A stretch of DNA of 64,000 nt from Hyphochytrium catenoides (GCA_900088475.1 FLMG01001436.1:47721-111720); one strand, 5' to 3'. Counted from the first letter of the stretch, positions 9,487 through 22,895 are shown. The notes: a model not told the origin generated them from the letters alone. Program-made: numbers and translations.

Positions 9487-12400
9487 ATGGAAGCTTTCCC
9501 TGCGGTTGCGATCGAGGATGTAGTGCGTGAACCCATACGCCAGGTCTTTAAAATGTTTGACGCCACCTGTGTTAAACATGGTGGCAGTCTTCCTGAACAG
9601 GGGCCGGAAGCTAGTTGGGGTGTCCCAGATTACTTCATGGCCCTTTTAAGAGATGAGCAAGCGATACGAAAGGTCAGGATCGTTCAGCGTATCTCTGGGC
9701 TAATTATGCCTAGCATGCTAATACGCTCTTGGGCAGATCCCATTGTTCACAAAGGACAAGTTCTCAAAGGGCGAGCTGAGAGTAGGTTCACTTGTCCGGT
9801 ATCGCGGGATGGTCCAGGACATGTTTGATCCGGAATACTTTGCAGGCATATATGTTGCTGAACACCGGCAGACAGGTATACATCCCTTAGGCAGCTTTGA
9901 CTTCAGGGTGATATCGAAGGGGAGAGAAATATAATCAGAGAGAAAGAGGTAGAGCATGGAGATAGGGAAAGGTAACTGAAGAACTTATTGTGGGAATAGC
10001 ATTGGCATTGTTGGCTTATCGTTTGTGAGGCAAGGTCACGGGAGCATAAAGAGGTTAACTTATTTGCTAGACTTCTTTTCTCTCCGGAACTGACATAAGA
10101 GTGCTGAAGGTGACCGTCTTCTGATGACTGGCAAGTATCAGGATGAACCTGTTGACAACGAGAATCTCAGACCAGTGACAGACTCGGCTGAGACAAAGAC
10201 TATGGAAAGGCAGGGGCTGTACTGCATTCCCATACCGGGTGAAAATCCGTGGATGAGGGAGGCTGTTGACTACAATAGACCTAGCATAGCCGCTAGTGCT
10301 AGCGGTAGGAGTGCTTTCCTTAGTATGAGGAGGCGATGTTACCCTGAATCATCCTATTCCCATCTCAGGACGCAGCTGCGTCGCCTCTATTTTCTTCTTT
10401 TCTCCCTCTAATCAAACTCTCTATACCTCATCTTATCGGCCAACATCAGAGGAAACGGTTCCTCCTTCTCACCTTTTATACAGAGGCAGGCAAAGGAGCC
10501 AAACGGAAGTTCTCGGAGTCAGAGACGATGCATTTTGCCGGACCCCAATCGTCACAAGCGGGAATCGCAAAGAAAGTCAATTCTGAAGCAAGCTCGTCGG
10601 AGCAGTATTGTAAGTATTTTGCTATCTTTCCAGCCCATGTGCAATGCAAGAGCTTGACTGTATCTGATTGCCCTCTAATTCAGCTGTTGCCCCTGTGAGT
10701 TCCTTCGATCTTGGACTTCCTTATGAAGATGAGACAGAAACTCCCTGCATCGTAATGGTAATGGTGTTTCAAGCTTGTATCCATTGACAATTCTAGCTCG
10801 TTGTCGGTTACCGCATGGTCATTTCAGCAGCAATGGTTGTGGTATACTTCCTTCCCAAGCGTCTTCATCTTTCTTATCAGGCCCAGAGAGGGGACCAGGG
10901 TGTCGTAAATTGTCATCCTCGGCTGAAGTAGCCGCATGATCACGCCCTCTGCCATTGAAACACTCCTGAATTCGCAATTTTCTGCTTAGGTCTACGATGA
11001 ATGGATGCAGACTGTGAAGCTCAACGAGGCAGTTGAGTTCTTGGGCATTCTGGCTGTGGAAAACGAACTTCCGGTGACTCCAGGCCAGTCCATCAACCAG
11101 GGTGGCTTGGTATTTCCTATGAGGGATATAGAAGAAGAGGCCGCTCATCATCCTCCACCACACCTCGTGGCGAGACTCCACTGCCTTGGTCAGACGCAAG
11201 AAGCCCGCGACCCAAATCACTCACTATGCTGTCCCTTCCCCTCCAGTTTGCATCTCACCATTCAACCCTATCTCCTGTTTCACCGTAGCCTTGTTTCTCT
11301 TCTTTCCGTAGAGCTCTCGTCAGTAGCGCATTGTGTCGTGTGGCTATCGTTGCTCTACCAGTCCGTATTCTGCTCACCTTGGCTGCCATACCTCTGCACA
11401 TGTTCACGCGCCTTTCCGTCTGGTTTCTGCTACTACCCGTCTTGACCTGGACCAACAGCGTTGAGAAGAATGGACCCTGTCGCCGAGTTGACCCTTCGAG
11501 ACCCAGGAGAGTTTAGCTCGAACGAAACAAAGCTACAGCTTCTCAGGCAGTTTGGAGGACGGAACGTCTCCTCTGCCAGAGAGAGTCTCCTTTCCATTCT
11601 CCGCACGGTGGTAGGAGGTGTGATCAAGCCCAAATCTTCAACCCTTGTGACCTGGCCACATTGTTATCTCACTCTCTAGCACCTCATACGCTATAAGTGG
11701 CAATTGGTTGCATTGTTCCGGTCCGCCTTTAATCTGCCTCTGTTAACTGCCGACGCGCCCTCTTTCTTATTAAATGTCTCTGCACTAACCAACACCTTTT
11801 GTTAGACAACCTTGTAGCGGAGTATCTGTTGCTGACATTAGTCTCTACACTGTATCTGAGGCGGGAGGAGCAAGTACTTGGGCCCCTTTGCCCTAACGTT
11901 AGCAACATCCCCGACATACAAACATTCAATTCCTGTCTTCTTGAGCTTCTCCGGATGATCCTTCCTCGGTGTTGTTCCACAGATCTATCCCTTGAGTCAC
12001 TCAACTCAAAACCTTTTTATCCTGTGAAGGTAAGAGGACTGACAACACTGCAGTATAAATTGACCGCGCCTCTGTCATAAACGTAACTTCCTCGCTGGTC
12101 TTCCATTCTTTCGCCTGCCAGGACTATGCGAAAAACAGATTGCGGACTGGCAAGCTTCAAATATGCCCGGGGACTCCGCTCATCCTTAATGAAGCGGGAA
12201 TAACATCGGGCCAGGTAGAGCCGCTAAGAAGTGTCCTCGCTTACAGGGTTCATTATTCTCTTGGCTTTCTTAGCGAAAGGAACCATTTCTCTTGCGCTTT
12301 TGACATCGGATCACCAGGTGAACGAAACAGGTCTCAGGAATATCCAAGCGTTGAGAGACCTTTGTAGTAACCAGAAGGTGGGCCCTATGCGCCTTTGGCC

Positions 12401-13350
12401 TTTCCGAAGCTTGTCTAGATCATCATTCTTTACTACCACTTTTCGTTTACTGATCTATGTGGCCTGTCTCCTCTTTGTGCGATGTCTTTTGTTAACGGAA
12501 GTTCTTACGTAATCAACTCACGTTCGTCCAGGTGGAATGTGACTTCACATACTTCCGCAAGCACTTTGAGGCGGATTCACCAACCATTCTGCTTTCCTCT
12601 AGAAAGGTATGAAGAGGAAAATATGGTTCTTTTCTCAAATTGTGCATGCTAAAACCTCCACTAGTCTCTGATCCATTCAGACTTGGAGGTCCCTCTATCC
12701 AGCTCCAGCTGTCCAACCGCCCCAGCACCTCTCTCTCCGGATATGCTTGCCTCCTTGCGCCTATACCTGTGCGTTATACGTTCTTACTCCTCTACGATTG
12801 GAGAAGATGTCTCAGCGGTAGCTCAGGAGTTCTTTGTACAGAGTAGGGCTCAGGACGCGACTCTCTCGGTAAGTAGCAGCAATTAATACTGTTCTGCGTG
12901 TCTAGACCCTACCCTATGGGTTAGTCCTGACGCCTCGTCGACTTGTGCCCCCCTATGTAAGTCGTGTCTTTGGCCCTTTCTGGTCCAATTTTTACGGTAC
13001 TCATGGCTTTGATCCAATCTGTTTCTGGTCCTCCGTTCAAGTTGTCCAAAGTAGACACTATCTGCGCCATGTGAAGCCATTGCCACTTGTCAATCTGTGA
13101 CTACCGCTATTCTCAACCTCATCACGCTCCTCTCTACCGTTAGGGCGATGACCTCCATAGGTGGTTAACTCTAGCCCGCCTCTCTGCCATTTCTCACGGT
13201 GTCGAGACCGTTCAATTGTCTCACTGGACAGCTGTATTGGCTCTTGAAAGAGAGAGAAAAGCAAGAATATCAAGAATCAACCAATCTACCTTTTCCCCAC
13301 GCTCTCCTTCATCTGTAGCTGAACCAGTTATAACTAAGACCGACCTTTAG
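9487..13350 (+). CDS. MCMBP: Mini-chromosome maintenance complex-binding protein
   Basis: Thirteen exons join with consistent phase from ATG 9487 to TAG 13348-13350: 9487-9672, 9737-9875, 10110-10304, 10484-10609, 10684-10757, 10990-11188, 11459-11617, 11806-12029, 12122-12214, 12318-12377, 12532-12606, 12665-12868 and 13144-13350, about 646 residues, close to the 642 I recall for human MCMBP. Diagnostic segments are LVRYRGMVQDMFDPEYFAG near the N-terminus, CIPIPGENPW, MVYDEWMQTVKLNEAVEFLG, NLVAEYLLLTLVSTLYLRRE, DYAKNRLRTGKLQICPGTPL and DDLHRWLTLARLSAISHG at the C-terminus. The family binds MCM2-7 subunits in place of MCM2 in the nucleus and helps load or unload the helicase and support sister-chromatid cohesion. 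The frame is open upstream of 9487 but has no better ATG. Introns are roughly 60-330 bp. Confidence 0.93.
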
Positions 13351-14535
13351 CTTATTCGTTCACACAGGAATGTATGATATGATTGCTTTCACTCTCCTTT
13401 AACCCTTGTCCCATAAAGGTGCCCCTATCGACACATATGTGTTTCTGGACTTCAAATTCGCTCTTTCCCGACCCCATTGTCTTCACTTTCGCGGTTTATC
13501 TGGACCTAGTGTTGTCGTTTCTCAAGCCAGCGGCCGAAGTCTCCGTGTGAGGAGTCTCATCCTCTTCGCTCGGTTCCTCAATCAAAGAGGACATCCTTGC
13601 CTGCCAGAGTTGTTAAGTTCCATGGTGGAGAGCAATGGAAGTTTAGAGTTCCACTACCTGTCCTGCTAACTGCTCCTTGGCCCGGACTTCCACATCTTGG
13701 TTGTCTTGTGGGTCTTGACATCTTTCCACGCCCTTTAATTTGAGCTGCTTACGTGGGCAAGAGATTTCCTTAGTTACCTTACCTCGGGTAGGCCGTACGA
13801 GATCTACGTTTATTCTAGACTTCACTTTACCTTGTCCTGCTGTGCCTCCGGTTCTACCTCCTCTATCACGTTCTCCTTGCGAATTGTCCAACTTCCACCT
13901 CTAAAGAGCGGGGATGAGCTGCTAATGTCATAGCTTCCGCCTGTTACAAGATCTCATCAGGCCAAGCCTCAAGAGATGTAAGAGACTCCACCAAAAGTCA
14001 ACATTAAGTAAATGGGGCGAAATAACGACCCAGAGACTAGTATACGACTCAAGAAGAGGGAGAAGTCAGTGTCCATCACCGTAAGAGCCATCCCGAGCTG
14101 TGAGGTAACGGTCGCTACCAGTGCCAAATGTACCTGTTCCAGGAAGGAAAAGGCCATTAGTGTCAAGATGAAGACATGACAATTGAGAAGCTGCAAGAGA
14201 GGTGCCGGCAAATGCTTTCTACGTACTAAAAGTGAAGGATTCCCATTGGGAAACTTTGCTTGAGAGGGTATCTGAAGGCCTTGAACGCGGAGTACCTGCG
14301 GTACAGAGCCAGCACCATATGGATCGTATGGATTGAGACAGACAAAAGCATCGAAAGGCCGTTTCTAGAGTTTCTGTGCTTACCAGTGCCTGAGGACAAT
14401 GTGCCAGCTGTCCACTCCTCCCTTGCAACACGGTCCTGCCATCGATTATCAGCAAAGCAAAGCATTTGCACAATGCCTCCACTGGCCAGTTAAAGACCGA
14501 ACTCTACACCATATAGGGGGTCCCTCTAACATATT
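13351..14535. other. Spacer between convergent MCMBP and CARMIL genes, possible PX fragment
   Basis: About 1.2 kb between two stops. Most short frames here (13406-13669 plus, 13643-13891 minus, 13969-14211 minus) show no domain. On the minus strand at about 14233-14340 one frame reads LYRRYSAFKAFRYPLKQSFP, which resembles the core of a PX phosphoinositide-binding domain and is followed by a donor-like GTACGT. I could not extend it into a complete gene in either direction. It may be a small unassigned gene, a pseudogene fragment or chance. Confidence 0.3.
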
Positions 14536-17500
14536 CTAGCGGCTGATGGCCTCTTCTGAGCCGTGTTCCTTCCTCACCTCTCCTCCTAGTTCCGCCTGAG
14601 CTTTTTTAGCGTTCCTGCTAAGCAACTCTTCAATTCTCGCTGTCACCCGGTCCACTTTCTGACGAAACGAACTGTCGGCGTTCTTCAGCAGCCGGTGCAA
14701 ATCGCTGTATATCCGGTTTGACCATGGCAGAGTAGCAAAGCGGGAACACCGGTTAAACGGATGAGGATAACGATGGTTAGACGGATGAGGATAATGATGA
14801 TGAGTGCTGTCGTGCTCAGAACTAAGGAGATGAGGACGGACACCCCTTAAGAAGTAACAGAGACAGTTGCTAGTATCTAACGACCAATGGCATCGTTTGT
14901 ATGGAAGAAAGAGAGGAAGGCTGTCGTTAGTGTAGGAGAGATGGGTACCATAGTACTGCCGGAACATCCCTTAGCATGTAATTGCTCTCCAAGGCGCTTT
15001 TAAACTTCAGTAAACCCTCGTACGAAGTCTTGTTCCGATCCCAGTAGAGAGAGACAAGAGTGTTGTTGACCTGCGAATTCATTAAGTCAATAACCTTATG
15101 TCCGTAGATGAAGCTACTATGGCAAGGTATCCAATACAGGGAGGCACTTAGGAGGCGACTAGAGGTTTTATCAAAGGAGTAATCAGTCAATGCAAGAGTC
15201 CAGCTCAGAATAGAAGTGGTAAGAGTGCCGAGAAGGCGACATCTAAGCGGGCCTCTTTTATCATCCTTGCTAGTGTACCAAGACATCAGCAGAACTAAAT
15301 CAGGAGAGATGTTAAAGAGGGCCCCAGGTAGAACGAGAAGAGACAAATAATGTAAGTAGGGCCTTGTACCGGGATGACTTGCCCTAGGGCTTCTGCCAAA
15401 GCATCGCCTAGATTATTGCCCGTCAGGTCCAACAGCAGAAGAGAGGTGTTCGTGTGCAATGCCTAGGGTGGGGGTAGAGGGAATCGACTGAGAGCTAATC
15501 GACCACACGGGAGCATACACTTAACCGGTTTAGGAAAGGGCAGTGTTTGTCCCCATTAGGTTTCCTTCCCAAGTGAGGGTTAAGTGGGACCGGAGTGCAC
15601 GCTTACTTGACAGGAGAAGTAGCAAGGACAAAACAGGCAAGGCCATTTTGGGCTCTGACCTGTACACTCTGAAGCGCAAAAGCGGGACTGAAAGGAGTGC
15701 CGTCAGAGCTAAGATAGAGATGTTTCAACGGTGGTCCCAGCCCAGTCACGGTGTTGATTGAACAAAGCTTCCGATAAAATGCAGGCGAGGGCTCGCTGGG
15801 CCGCTACGTTTTTTGAAAAGGAAGTGGAAGCAGAGCATCGGGCGAGTATGAAGGACCAGAGCGATAGAAAATACTTAGTAGGAGTATAGGGGCCCCAAGT
15901 ACGGCATCAATGTAGCTAAACAGGGAGGCTTGAGGTTGTCACCAAGAGCATCAACAAGTTAGGAAGCTAAAGAGGGACATCCCGCCAATTGTTGGTTAGT
16001 CTCGAAGAAGCAGAGAGAGGATGGTTGCAGAGACTAAAAGGAGAAAGAGTACCGGCTAAGGATACGCACGGAAACGCCGGTCTGGCAACGAAAGGCTTCC
16101 TCCTTTCTTTTTACCTCCTTGAGCTCTTCTGTCTGCTGTAATGAATCTTCTATCTTTTTGACCACTCCAGATTCTTCATGCCCCTTCAGCAACTTGAACA
16201 GGGCAACGCCCGCCCCAGCCTCTGCCTTAGGGTCCTAGGAGAGAGTATACGTCAGTGTCTCCAAATATTTCTGGCAGTTGCCCTCGTTTTTATCCTGCTT
16301 ATCTTTCTTTCCTTTCTGTCCCTCTCACGCTCCACTCGCTCGTCTGCTATCCACGATCGTACTAGAATTAAGCATGGCTCAAACTCTGAGAGCTTCTTAT
16401 CAGTTCATGGGAGAGCTGTGGTTGCTTTGTACGCCGAATAACAATCTCGTTTTCACAATGCTCTTACTTTCAACGAGAAGGTTGAGGCCGCCCCTCCATT
16501 GTTTGAAAGACCAAGAGACTCCAGGGTAGAGCAGTGACGGAGAGCCTCAAGGATAACCGAAAGCTAAAACAAAGAAGAAGAGGAGGGAGGCAGAGAAAAC
16601 TTAGTTCGTAACGCAGTGGTGGAGCCCTGATCTTCTTTCTCTTCTTGGTCGTCGCGGCTGTTCTCAAGCCAAAAAGTCTCTCCACACCGGACCATCATGT
16701 CTTTCCTGACGCCACTGCCCTACATACCCTCACCCTTCTTCTCTTCGCCAGCGCGGTATCTTGACGAACCTCTGCTTTTATCCCACGCTTCTCCTTACCT
16801 TATCATACTTTAGGCCACATCCAATAATGAAGAATAGTTTTCTTCTGGCCATAGGGTAACTGAGACAGGAGTATAAGATGGAGAGTTGAAAGATGTTAGA
16901 ATCACGACAATTTTGCGGTGAGCTTCAACGCCAAGTGTCACCGGTGGATGATGTGCCACGAATGCTGTTAAGAAGAAGAAAGCTAAGTAATAGGATCAAT
17001 CGATGCACAGATGAAAGTTGCAGCAGTACTACTCTTCGAAGAAGGAGGAAACGCAGCTCAGTCCACCCGAAGGGACAAGGAGGGAAGTTGTGCAGTACCG
17101 GCGGAGCAGCTTAGCAATGACCTCTCCCTTCGTGCCTCCGAAGTCACTCTCGGAGAGGTCCAAAGAGGAGAACACCCTGGGGCAGTGGTTGCGATAAAGG
17201 CTTTCGAGAAGCTTTTGTAGGGACTAAGAGAAAACCCTTGTGGGAAAAAGTGAGGAAGAAGATTGCAATGCAAAATGCCTCACCTGAGTAGAAGGTGCAG
17301 TGCCTCTCAACCGTACGTCGGCGAGAGATTCTGTGGCCTCGAGTACCCGCCCAAGGAGTAGACAAGCTGCATCTGTCAGCTGGTCGCAGAGAGGGATGGA
17401 GGGGGAGTACACAGAAATGCATGGTCAACGGCTTGGGGTGAATGAATAATTGTCACAGAAAAGAGGAGAACGGACTAATCGGTGGAAGAGTGTTACAGCG

Positions 17501-20500
17501 TAAGATGGAGGCAAGTGGGGAAAGAAGTAGGTCTGGAGACAGATTTACCTCCAAAGACGTGCCCGACAATACAAGGACTATAAAGGAGATTGGATAGAAG
17601 TCGTCTCTAGGCGAAATGTACCTTGTTGAAGGAAAGGTCCAGGCACTGCAGGGCTGTTCTATGTAGAACCGTGTTGCTCACCAGAGCATCCAGCACCACC
17701 TCAGTATTGATCGAAGTCTGGGCCTAGTGGGGATGGAGTGAGCACACCCAGGATAGATAGCAGAGAGAGTAGAGAACAATACAAGCGGCGCAGTCGACAT
17801 GGGGCGAAGCAGCACGACCTCTAAAGAGAGTCTCCTAATCAAGGCTGTCAAGAAGGCACAGATTTCATCTTGGAACTTTGATGCGGAAAGATCTTTGAAC
17901 TTCGAGGAAGCGGGAGCAGAAGGAGAAGGCAGTAGTAAGAAGGGTAAGAGGAGCTGAAGTTTGTTGCTTTCCGTACCAGACTTAGTCTCTGAAGGACGAA
18001 AGCTGACCTAATCCATTCTGCCAAAGCTTCTGAACCCTCAGGCCCCAAAGGGTTCTGAGAAAGATTGAGCTCCAGGAGAGAGGAAGTCCACTGAGGTGTG
18101 GAAACATCCACCAGGAGTATGCACGGTGAAGGCAAGAGAGAGAGCAATGGTAAGGAAGCTAATAATCTCTAAGCAGAAGCATTGAGCAACTGAGATGCTG
18201 ATAAGAAGATGCAACGATGAGCAAAAAAAAACAAAGATTGAGCCGTAGATTACTGACATTCCAACAAGCGTAAGATTATATAAAGACAAGGAGAATAGGA
18301 AAGGACAACCTGAGGCGTTTTCAGGGTAGTCATCAGAGGAGCAATCTTCTCCCCAGTGAGATTTGACCGCGTCAGGACTAGCCCCTTTGTTCCATGTGGA
18401 TTGTAAGCCAGGTTGGCGGATAATGTAGACGTAACAAGGAGAAGGTACATGGTTTAGTAAAAGCACGGAGGAAGTATGAACAAACAATAAACGAGAGCTG
18501 GGATGGAGGGTGAGCTGCACACGCACGTTCGTTGAAGAGAATATTCGACCTATTCGTGGAAATGTGAGGAACATGTGCCGCTCACGAAGGACAAAAAGCC
18601 AATCAGCAGATAACTCCCTTAGCAAAGAAGTCAAAGACAACTTCCCGGTACTTTCAGCTCTGGCCAACTGATTGGCAGCACTCAGCCTACCTGTAAACCT
18701 GGTTCAAAGGTAGAAAGAGCTACAGCAAGATGTAGAGGAGAGTCCTCTTCTAACGGATTACCCGAGAGGCACAGAGCTCGGAGGCCACGGTGTGTTCCTC
18801 TTCCTAAACCTGAAGTCTTTTCGCTGGTTGGCAGTTTCCTCTCCATCATGGACCTCCGGACATTCAGTTCCATGCTCTGGTCGTCCACTCGTACGTCTTC
18901 TTCGTCCTCTAGGCCTTCACACTCAGCTTCGGTCCAGCTTCCAGATGAGCAGGAGCTACCGTCCATGGATTCTAGCCCTTCCGTATATGAACTCCTACAG
19001 ACAGCTCGCAGTCAGCGCCAATGCAATGTCGTATGCGCCCTCAATCTTAATTATTCACCCCCATTCATTCTTCCTCTCAGGGTCCATCTGAAGACCGTCT
19101 GCCCTACTTCTAAGGATCTCTAATCGCGTTCACTAATCGGGTTCAGCTCTCCTTTTCCTCCTCCTCGTCACATGCACCGACTAAGTGTACCTCAGCGATA
19201 ATCTCTCACTCTGTCTTGCAACTTCTTCCTCCACAGGCAAAGGGTTGCAGTTTCTGATAGAGCCCTGGGCGACGCCCACCCGCATCAAAGCAGCGAAGAC
19301 TTCGGACGTGAAGGCAACTCCGGTTAAATATACTCTAGCTCAAGGAAGACACCGAACCGAGAAAGAGAAGGTCAGGGAAGGGTCAACTAAGAAAGAGTTA
19401 CTCTTACAGATCACTGCAAGAAGGAGTGTAACAAATTGAAGGAAGATAATAGCAGCAGACACAGGTTATACTAGTAGATGGGGACTACTCGGATTGTAGA
19501 CCGGGGAAGTAACCACTGTAGACGGACGAGTCAGGGGCTTAGAGAACAAAGTGAAAATGTCGCCCTTACCTTTCAACAGAGGGGTTCTGGGCTACAAATG
19601 TAAAGACACATTTGACGGCCTCGTCACCAAGTCTAAGATCTCTAAGGATGACACTACGAGAAATGAAGGTGTCAGAGAAGTGTGGCATGCATTTTAGGCA
19701 ATCACATCATAGATAAAGAACAACATCGCACCCAACGAACGTCAGCGAAGGAACCCAAGAGCCGATGCTAAAACATTCACAAATAGACCATAAGAGACCC
19801 CAGTCAAGAAGGTCTGCGGCCCAAAGATGTGCTGAACTGAAAGATGATGAGCTAACATAGTAGGCAGAGTGGTCTTAGCAATCAGAATAGACATAGCCGA
19901 GGGTGGGTCGGTCATAAGAGGCTACCTTTGGAAAACGTCTGAGTGCCGGAGAGAACCAAGGAGAGCTCTCACGTCCAGATGACTGCGAGAAACAAGTAAG
20001 AATAGCCAAACGAGATGCGGCACCACGGTTGAGCTCGGAGTACGACTAACGAAAGGTAACAACATAACTTGCAAGACACACAGCAAGGGATAGAGGTGAG
20101 GCCAGGCAGGCGTAGCAATGTGTTCAACAGAGAGAAAGGAGCGAAAAGGAGAGAAGTGTGAGATATGTAAGGACTACAGAGCCATCGGGTTTGATTCCTT
20201 TCCCTTACCTAATAGGCGGATCAATACAACGGGACAGGATGCTCCATAGATCAAGATCGTGGTTCCTGATTCGTCGACGACACAAAGTAAAGCACTTAAG
20301 ATGTGTAAAAGAAGAAAATAGTCCCGCAACAGAATCTAACGCACTACCCAGCTGACATCAGCCATTACACCATCCCAACCCCAACTTCAGCTCCCGGTCT
20401 CTGCGCATCTTACCGTCGCGCAGCTATTGTCTCTCTATACGAATGAACTCTTATCGATCGCCACTTCTCATTTATAGGATCACTAGACTCGCGCTTCTTC

Positions 20501-21905
20501 TTTCTTGAAGCTCAGGCAGGGGCCCTATCAACTCCGCCACTAAATCTTACCGGCATTTGGTCAGTAAGAACGGTTTGATTAGCTCTGCTACACTGACTCG
20601 TAAAGGTGCCTTGAACATTGCACAGCAAGCTTCCTGTAGCACAGCAGGGCAAAACACCCGACACAACAGAAAGAGATAAATCAGAAGACGAAGCTTAGGG
20701 CTCCACCCTGTAGGTAGATGAGCTGCAGGGTAAAGTTTGGCAGTACTAAACGAGACGGCTTATGAGATAGAGTGAATTGAGAAAAAGTGACGGAAAGGAA
20801 AGAGGATACGAGAAATAGAGGGCATAGAATGAAAGAAAGCAGGCACAAAGATTTTGCCTTACATAAGTGTTCAAGAAGCCATTATAGTCATCTAGCATCA
20901 CTATTTCCTCTTTCCAAGGCAGTTCTGGGGGTATATCCACCTATTGAGAAGGGCAATAGAAGAGACAAAGGGATCTGAGGGCACTAAGGGAGGAACAGTG
21001 AACTGCCCTAGCACAAACGCTAGGACGCCTTCCTGGGCTTCTGTCTCTCATTACTGACCTGCAGCCGCTTTTCATCAGGAAAGTTGTGCTGCAGAGATGA
21101 GATAGTCTGCTGGAGCAGTCGAATAATAGCTTCAGCATGCACCGAGCTCTCTAAAACCAGCCTTTGCTTTTGGTCGTAACCAATCTAGGCAAGGCAAAAG
21201 AGTGAGGCAGACAACCAAGGTTTTCAGTAAAAGAGACAGAAAAGGCGTCATCTGGACTGAGCACGCGCATACCAGCCAGATGAAAAAGAAAGAAGGCATC
21301 ACGGGAGCCAACCCACGCTGGCAAAGAGAGCGAGTGAGGACACGTGGTTTTGGGCACAGACTGATGCCGCGCGGCCATTAGGTTACCTTAAGGCGGTCCA
21401 GATGGATATGATCTACTGCTATCGAATGTACTCTCAGAAGAGGCACCGCTTTCGAAACCTTGAGACCTAGCAGAGTCTTTTTGACGGTATAGAGCATGTA
21501 CTTTGAAACCACAAGCAGTCGTGATTGCTGTTTCTTCTGTCTGAGCTGGCGGACCCATCCTGAGCGGACAAGTAGCCATTAAAACCACTAGTGTCCGTCT
21601 CCTGTGCTCTCTCTCCCTTTCGCGCCCTCGCCATTCTGTTCCTCTATCGCTGTCTTCTTGTTTCTCTTCTCCCCAGTCCCTGCCTAGCATAAAAACCTCG
21701 CTCCATCCACTCAATAGTATGCTTGCAGAGGGCGCCGCTTCGTTTTACTCACTTACTCGCCATCCGCGGTAAGAAGCTGAAAAGCAAAAGCAAACCTACC
21801 ACTGAACAGCAAAGCATCATAGGGCGCAAGCCTGACAATTCTTGCCAAGTAGTTATTGTCTGGGACCGCGGCAGCGGGCTGCAGTCCCTCCTTCCTGTCC
21901 TCCAT
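14536..21905 (-). CDS. CARMIL-like protein (PH domain plus leucine-rich repeats)
   Basis: About 25 exons run from ATG 21905 to TAG 14536. The clearest are 21905-21800, 21559-21387, 21184-21059, 20940-20863, 20633-20551, 19982-19926, 19653-19570, 19334-19191, 18994-18691, 18667-18527, 18384-18310, 18090-17977, 17723-17622, 17379-17284, 17223-17099, 16563-16468, 16234-16115, 15767-15660, 15462-15370, 15070-14949 and 14704-14536. Smaller exons are likely at 20482-20414, 20265-20209 and 17899-17819. One exon in 16565-17098 is unresolved. Exons 1-3 form the CARMIL-type PH domain (QSRLLVVSKYMLYTVKK, VHAEAIIRLLQQTISSL). PWKEEIVMLDDYNG aligns with the linker, and many RNI-type LRRs follow (LELNLSQNPLGPEGSEALAE, CLDLSFNK, LLLLDLTGNNLGDALAEALG). 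A capping segment (VNNTLVSLYWDRNKTSYEG, LKFKSALESNYMLR) matches CARMIL NTKLRTVIWDKNN. CARMILs regulate actin capping protein at the membrane. The product, about 910 residues, stops after the helical region and shows no capping-protein-interaction motif. Confidence 0.83.
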
Positions 21906-22367
21906 GTTCACCTTGGAGGAAGGTCAGCCTAAGGACATGTTTACGAGCTGCGTAGAGCGTCAATAGTTACCCTAGGAGCCTGTCCTCCCGCCTTATAGCT
22001 CTGAAGAGAGGAGAACAAGTACTTGAAAGGCCCACCCCGCAGCCTAGCCAAGAAGGGAAGAAAAGCAGAGATCTGAGAGCCAAAGAAAGCAGAGCCCACG
22101 ATGATCTAGTGTGCAAACAGTGGTTTGCTGTGTACAGTCTTCCTCAAGATCTTAGGCGTCTACTTATACAAGGGACATCCGGAAGCGGATTGCATCCTGT
22201 GAGGATGCTCAGAGGGATCAGGGGCAGGGTGAGGAAGAGAATGCATACTATTAGACAAACAGAAAAGGCGATGATTGCGAGAGACTACAGACAGGGTTGT
22301 ATGGGGAGAGAGGTAGAAAGAGAGACAGACGGGGATGGAGAAACAGAGCTATGAGATAGAGACAAAG

Positions 22368-22410
22368 TGAGAGAGAGAGAGAGAGAAAGACATCGACAAA
22401 ACCGAGAGGC

Positions 22411-22446
<36 letters not shown>

Positions 22447-22590
22447 NNNNNNNNNNNNNNNNNNNGAGAGAGAGAGAGAGAGAAAGAGAAAGAGAGAGAG
22501 AGAGAAAAAGAGAAAGAGAGAGAGAGGAGGAGCGAGAGAGAGAGAGAGAGAAGGAGAGAGAGAGAGAGAGATAAAGAGAGAAGAAGAGAG
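22368..22590. repeat. (GA)n microsatellite interrupted by assembly gap
   Basis: Almost pure GA dinucleotides with interspersed AAAG and GAGG variants, broken by 19 N at 22447-22465. The gap probably exists because the repeat could not be assembled, so its true length is unknown. Such purine tracts can form H-DNA and often sit near promoters, but no function is shown here. Confidence 0.9.
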
Positions 22591-22895
22591 ATGCGAATCC
22601 TACATCCTTCTATCCCTGAAAATATGTCGGTTTCAAACACCCACAGATCAAGGATATGATCCTCACAGTGATAACTTGAGTGACAGAGCAATAGATACTG
22701 TATGTCGAAAAGGAGAGTGATGTCAGAGGAAGAATTTTCATCATCGACATGATTGCTTCAACATAGAGGTTCTACCTGTACGCTCAACAAAAGGCGGGTT
22801 TCTGCCTTTCTGCATTCTTTATAAGAATAAGGGAGCTATGAAGACTTCAACAGGCTTTATTGCTGATCAACTCTTGATGGAGAGATAGCGACGCG

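Noticed and set aside
15640-15700. Leucine-rich start-like segment on the minus strand suggesting a signal peptide
   Set aside because: It lies just after a good splice donor at 15660 in CARMIL and is better explained as intron sequence.
18038-18667. Continuous minus-strand frame of 209 codons
   Set aside because: It reads through introns. Only its parts 18667-18527 and 18090-18038 are exonic in CARMIL; the middle has Ser/Leu-rich intronic translation and no LRR.
22251-22720. Long open frames on both strands across the GA tract
   Set aside because: They translate only to Arg/Glu or Ser/Leu repeats and include undefined residues from the gap; simple-sequence artefacts.
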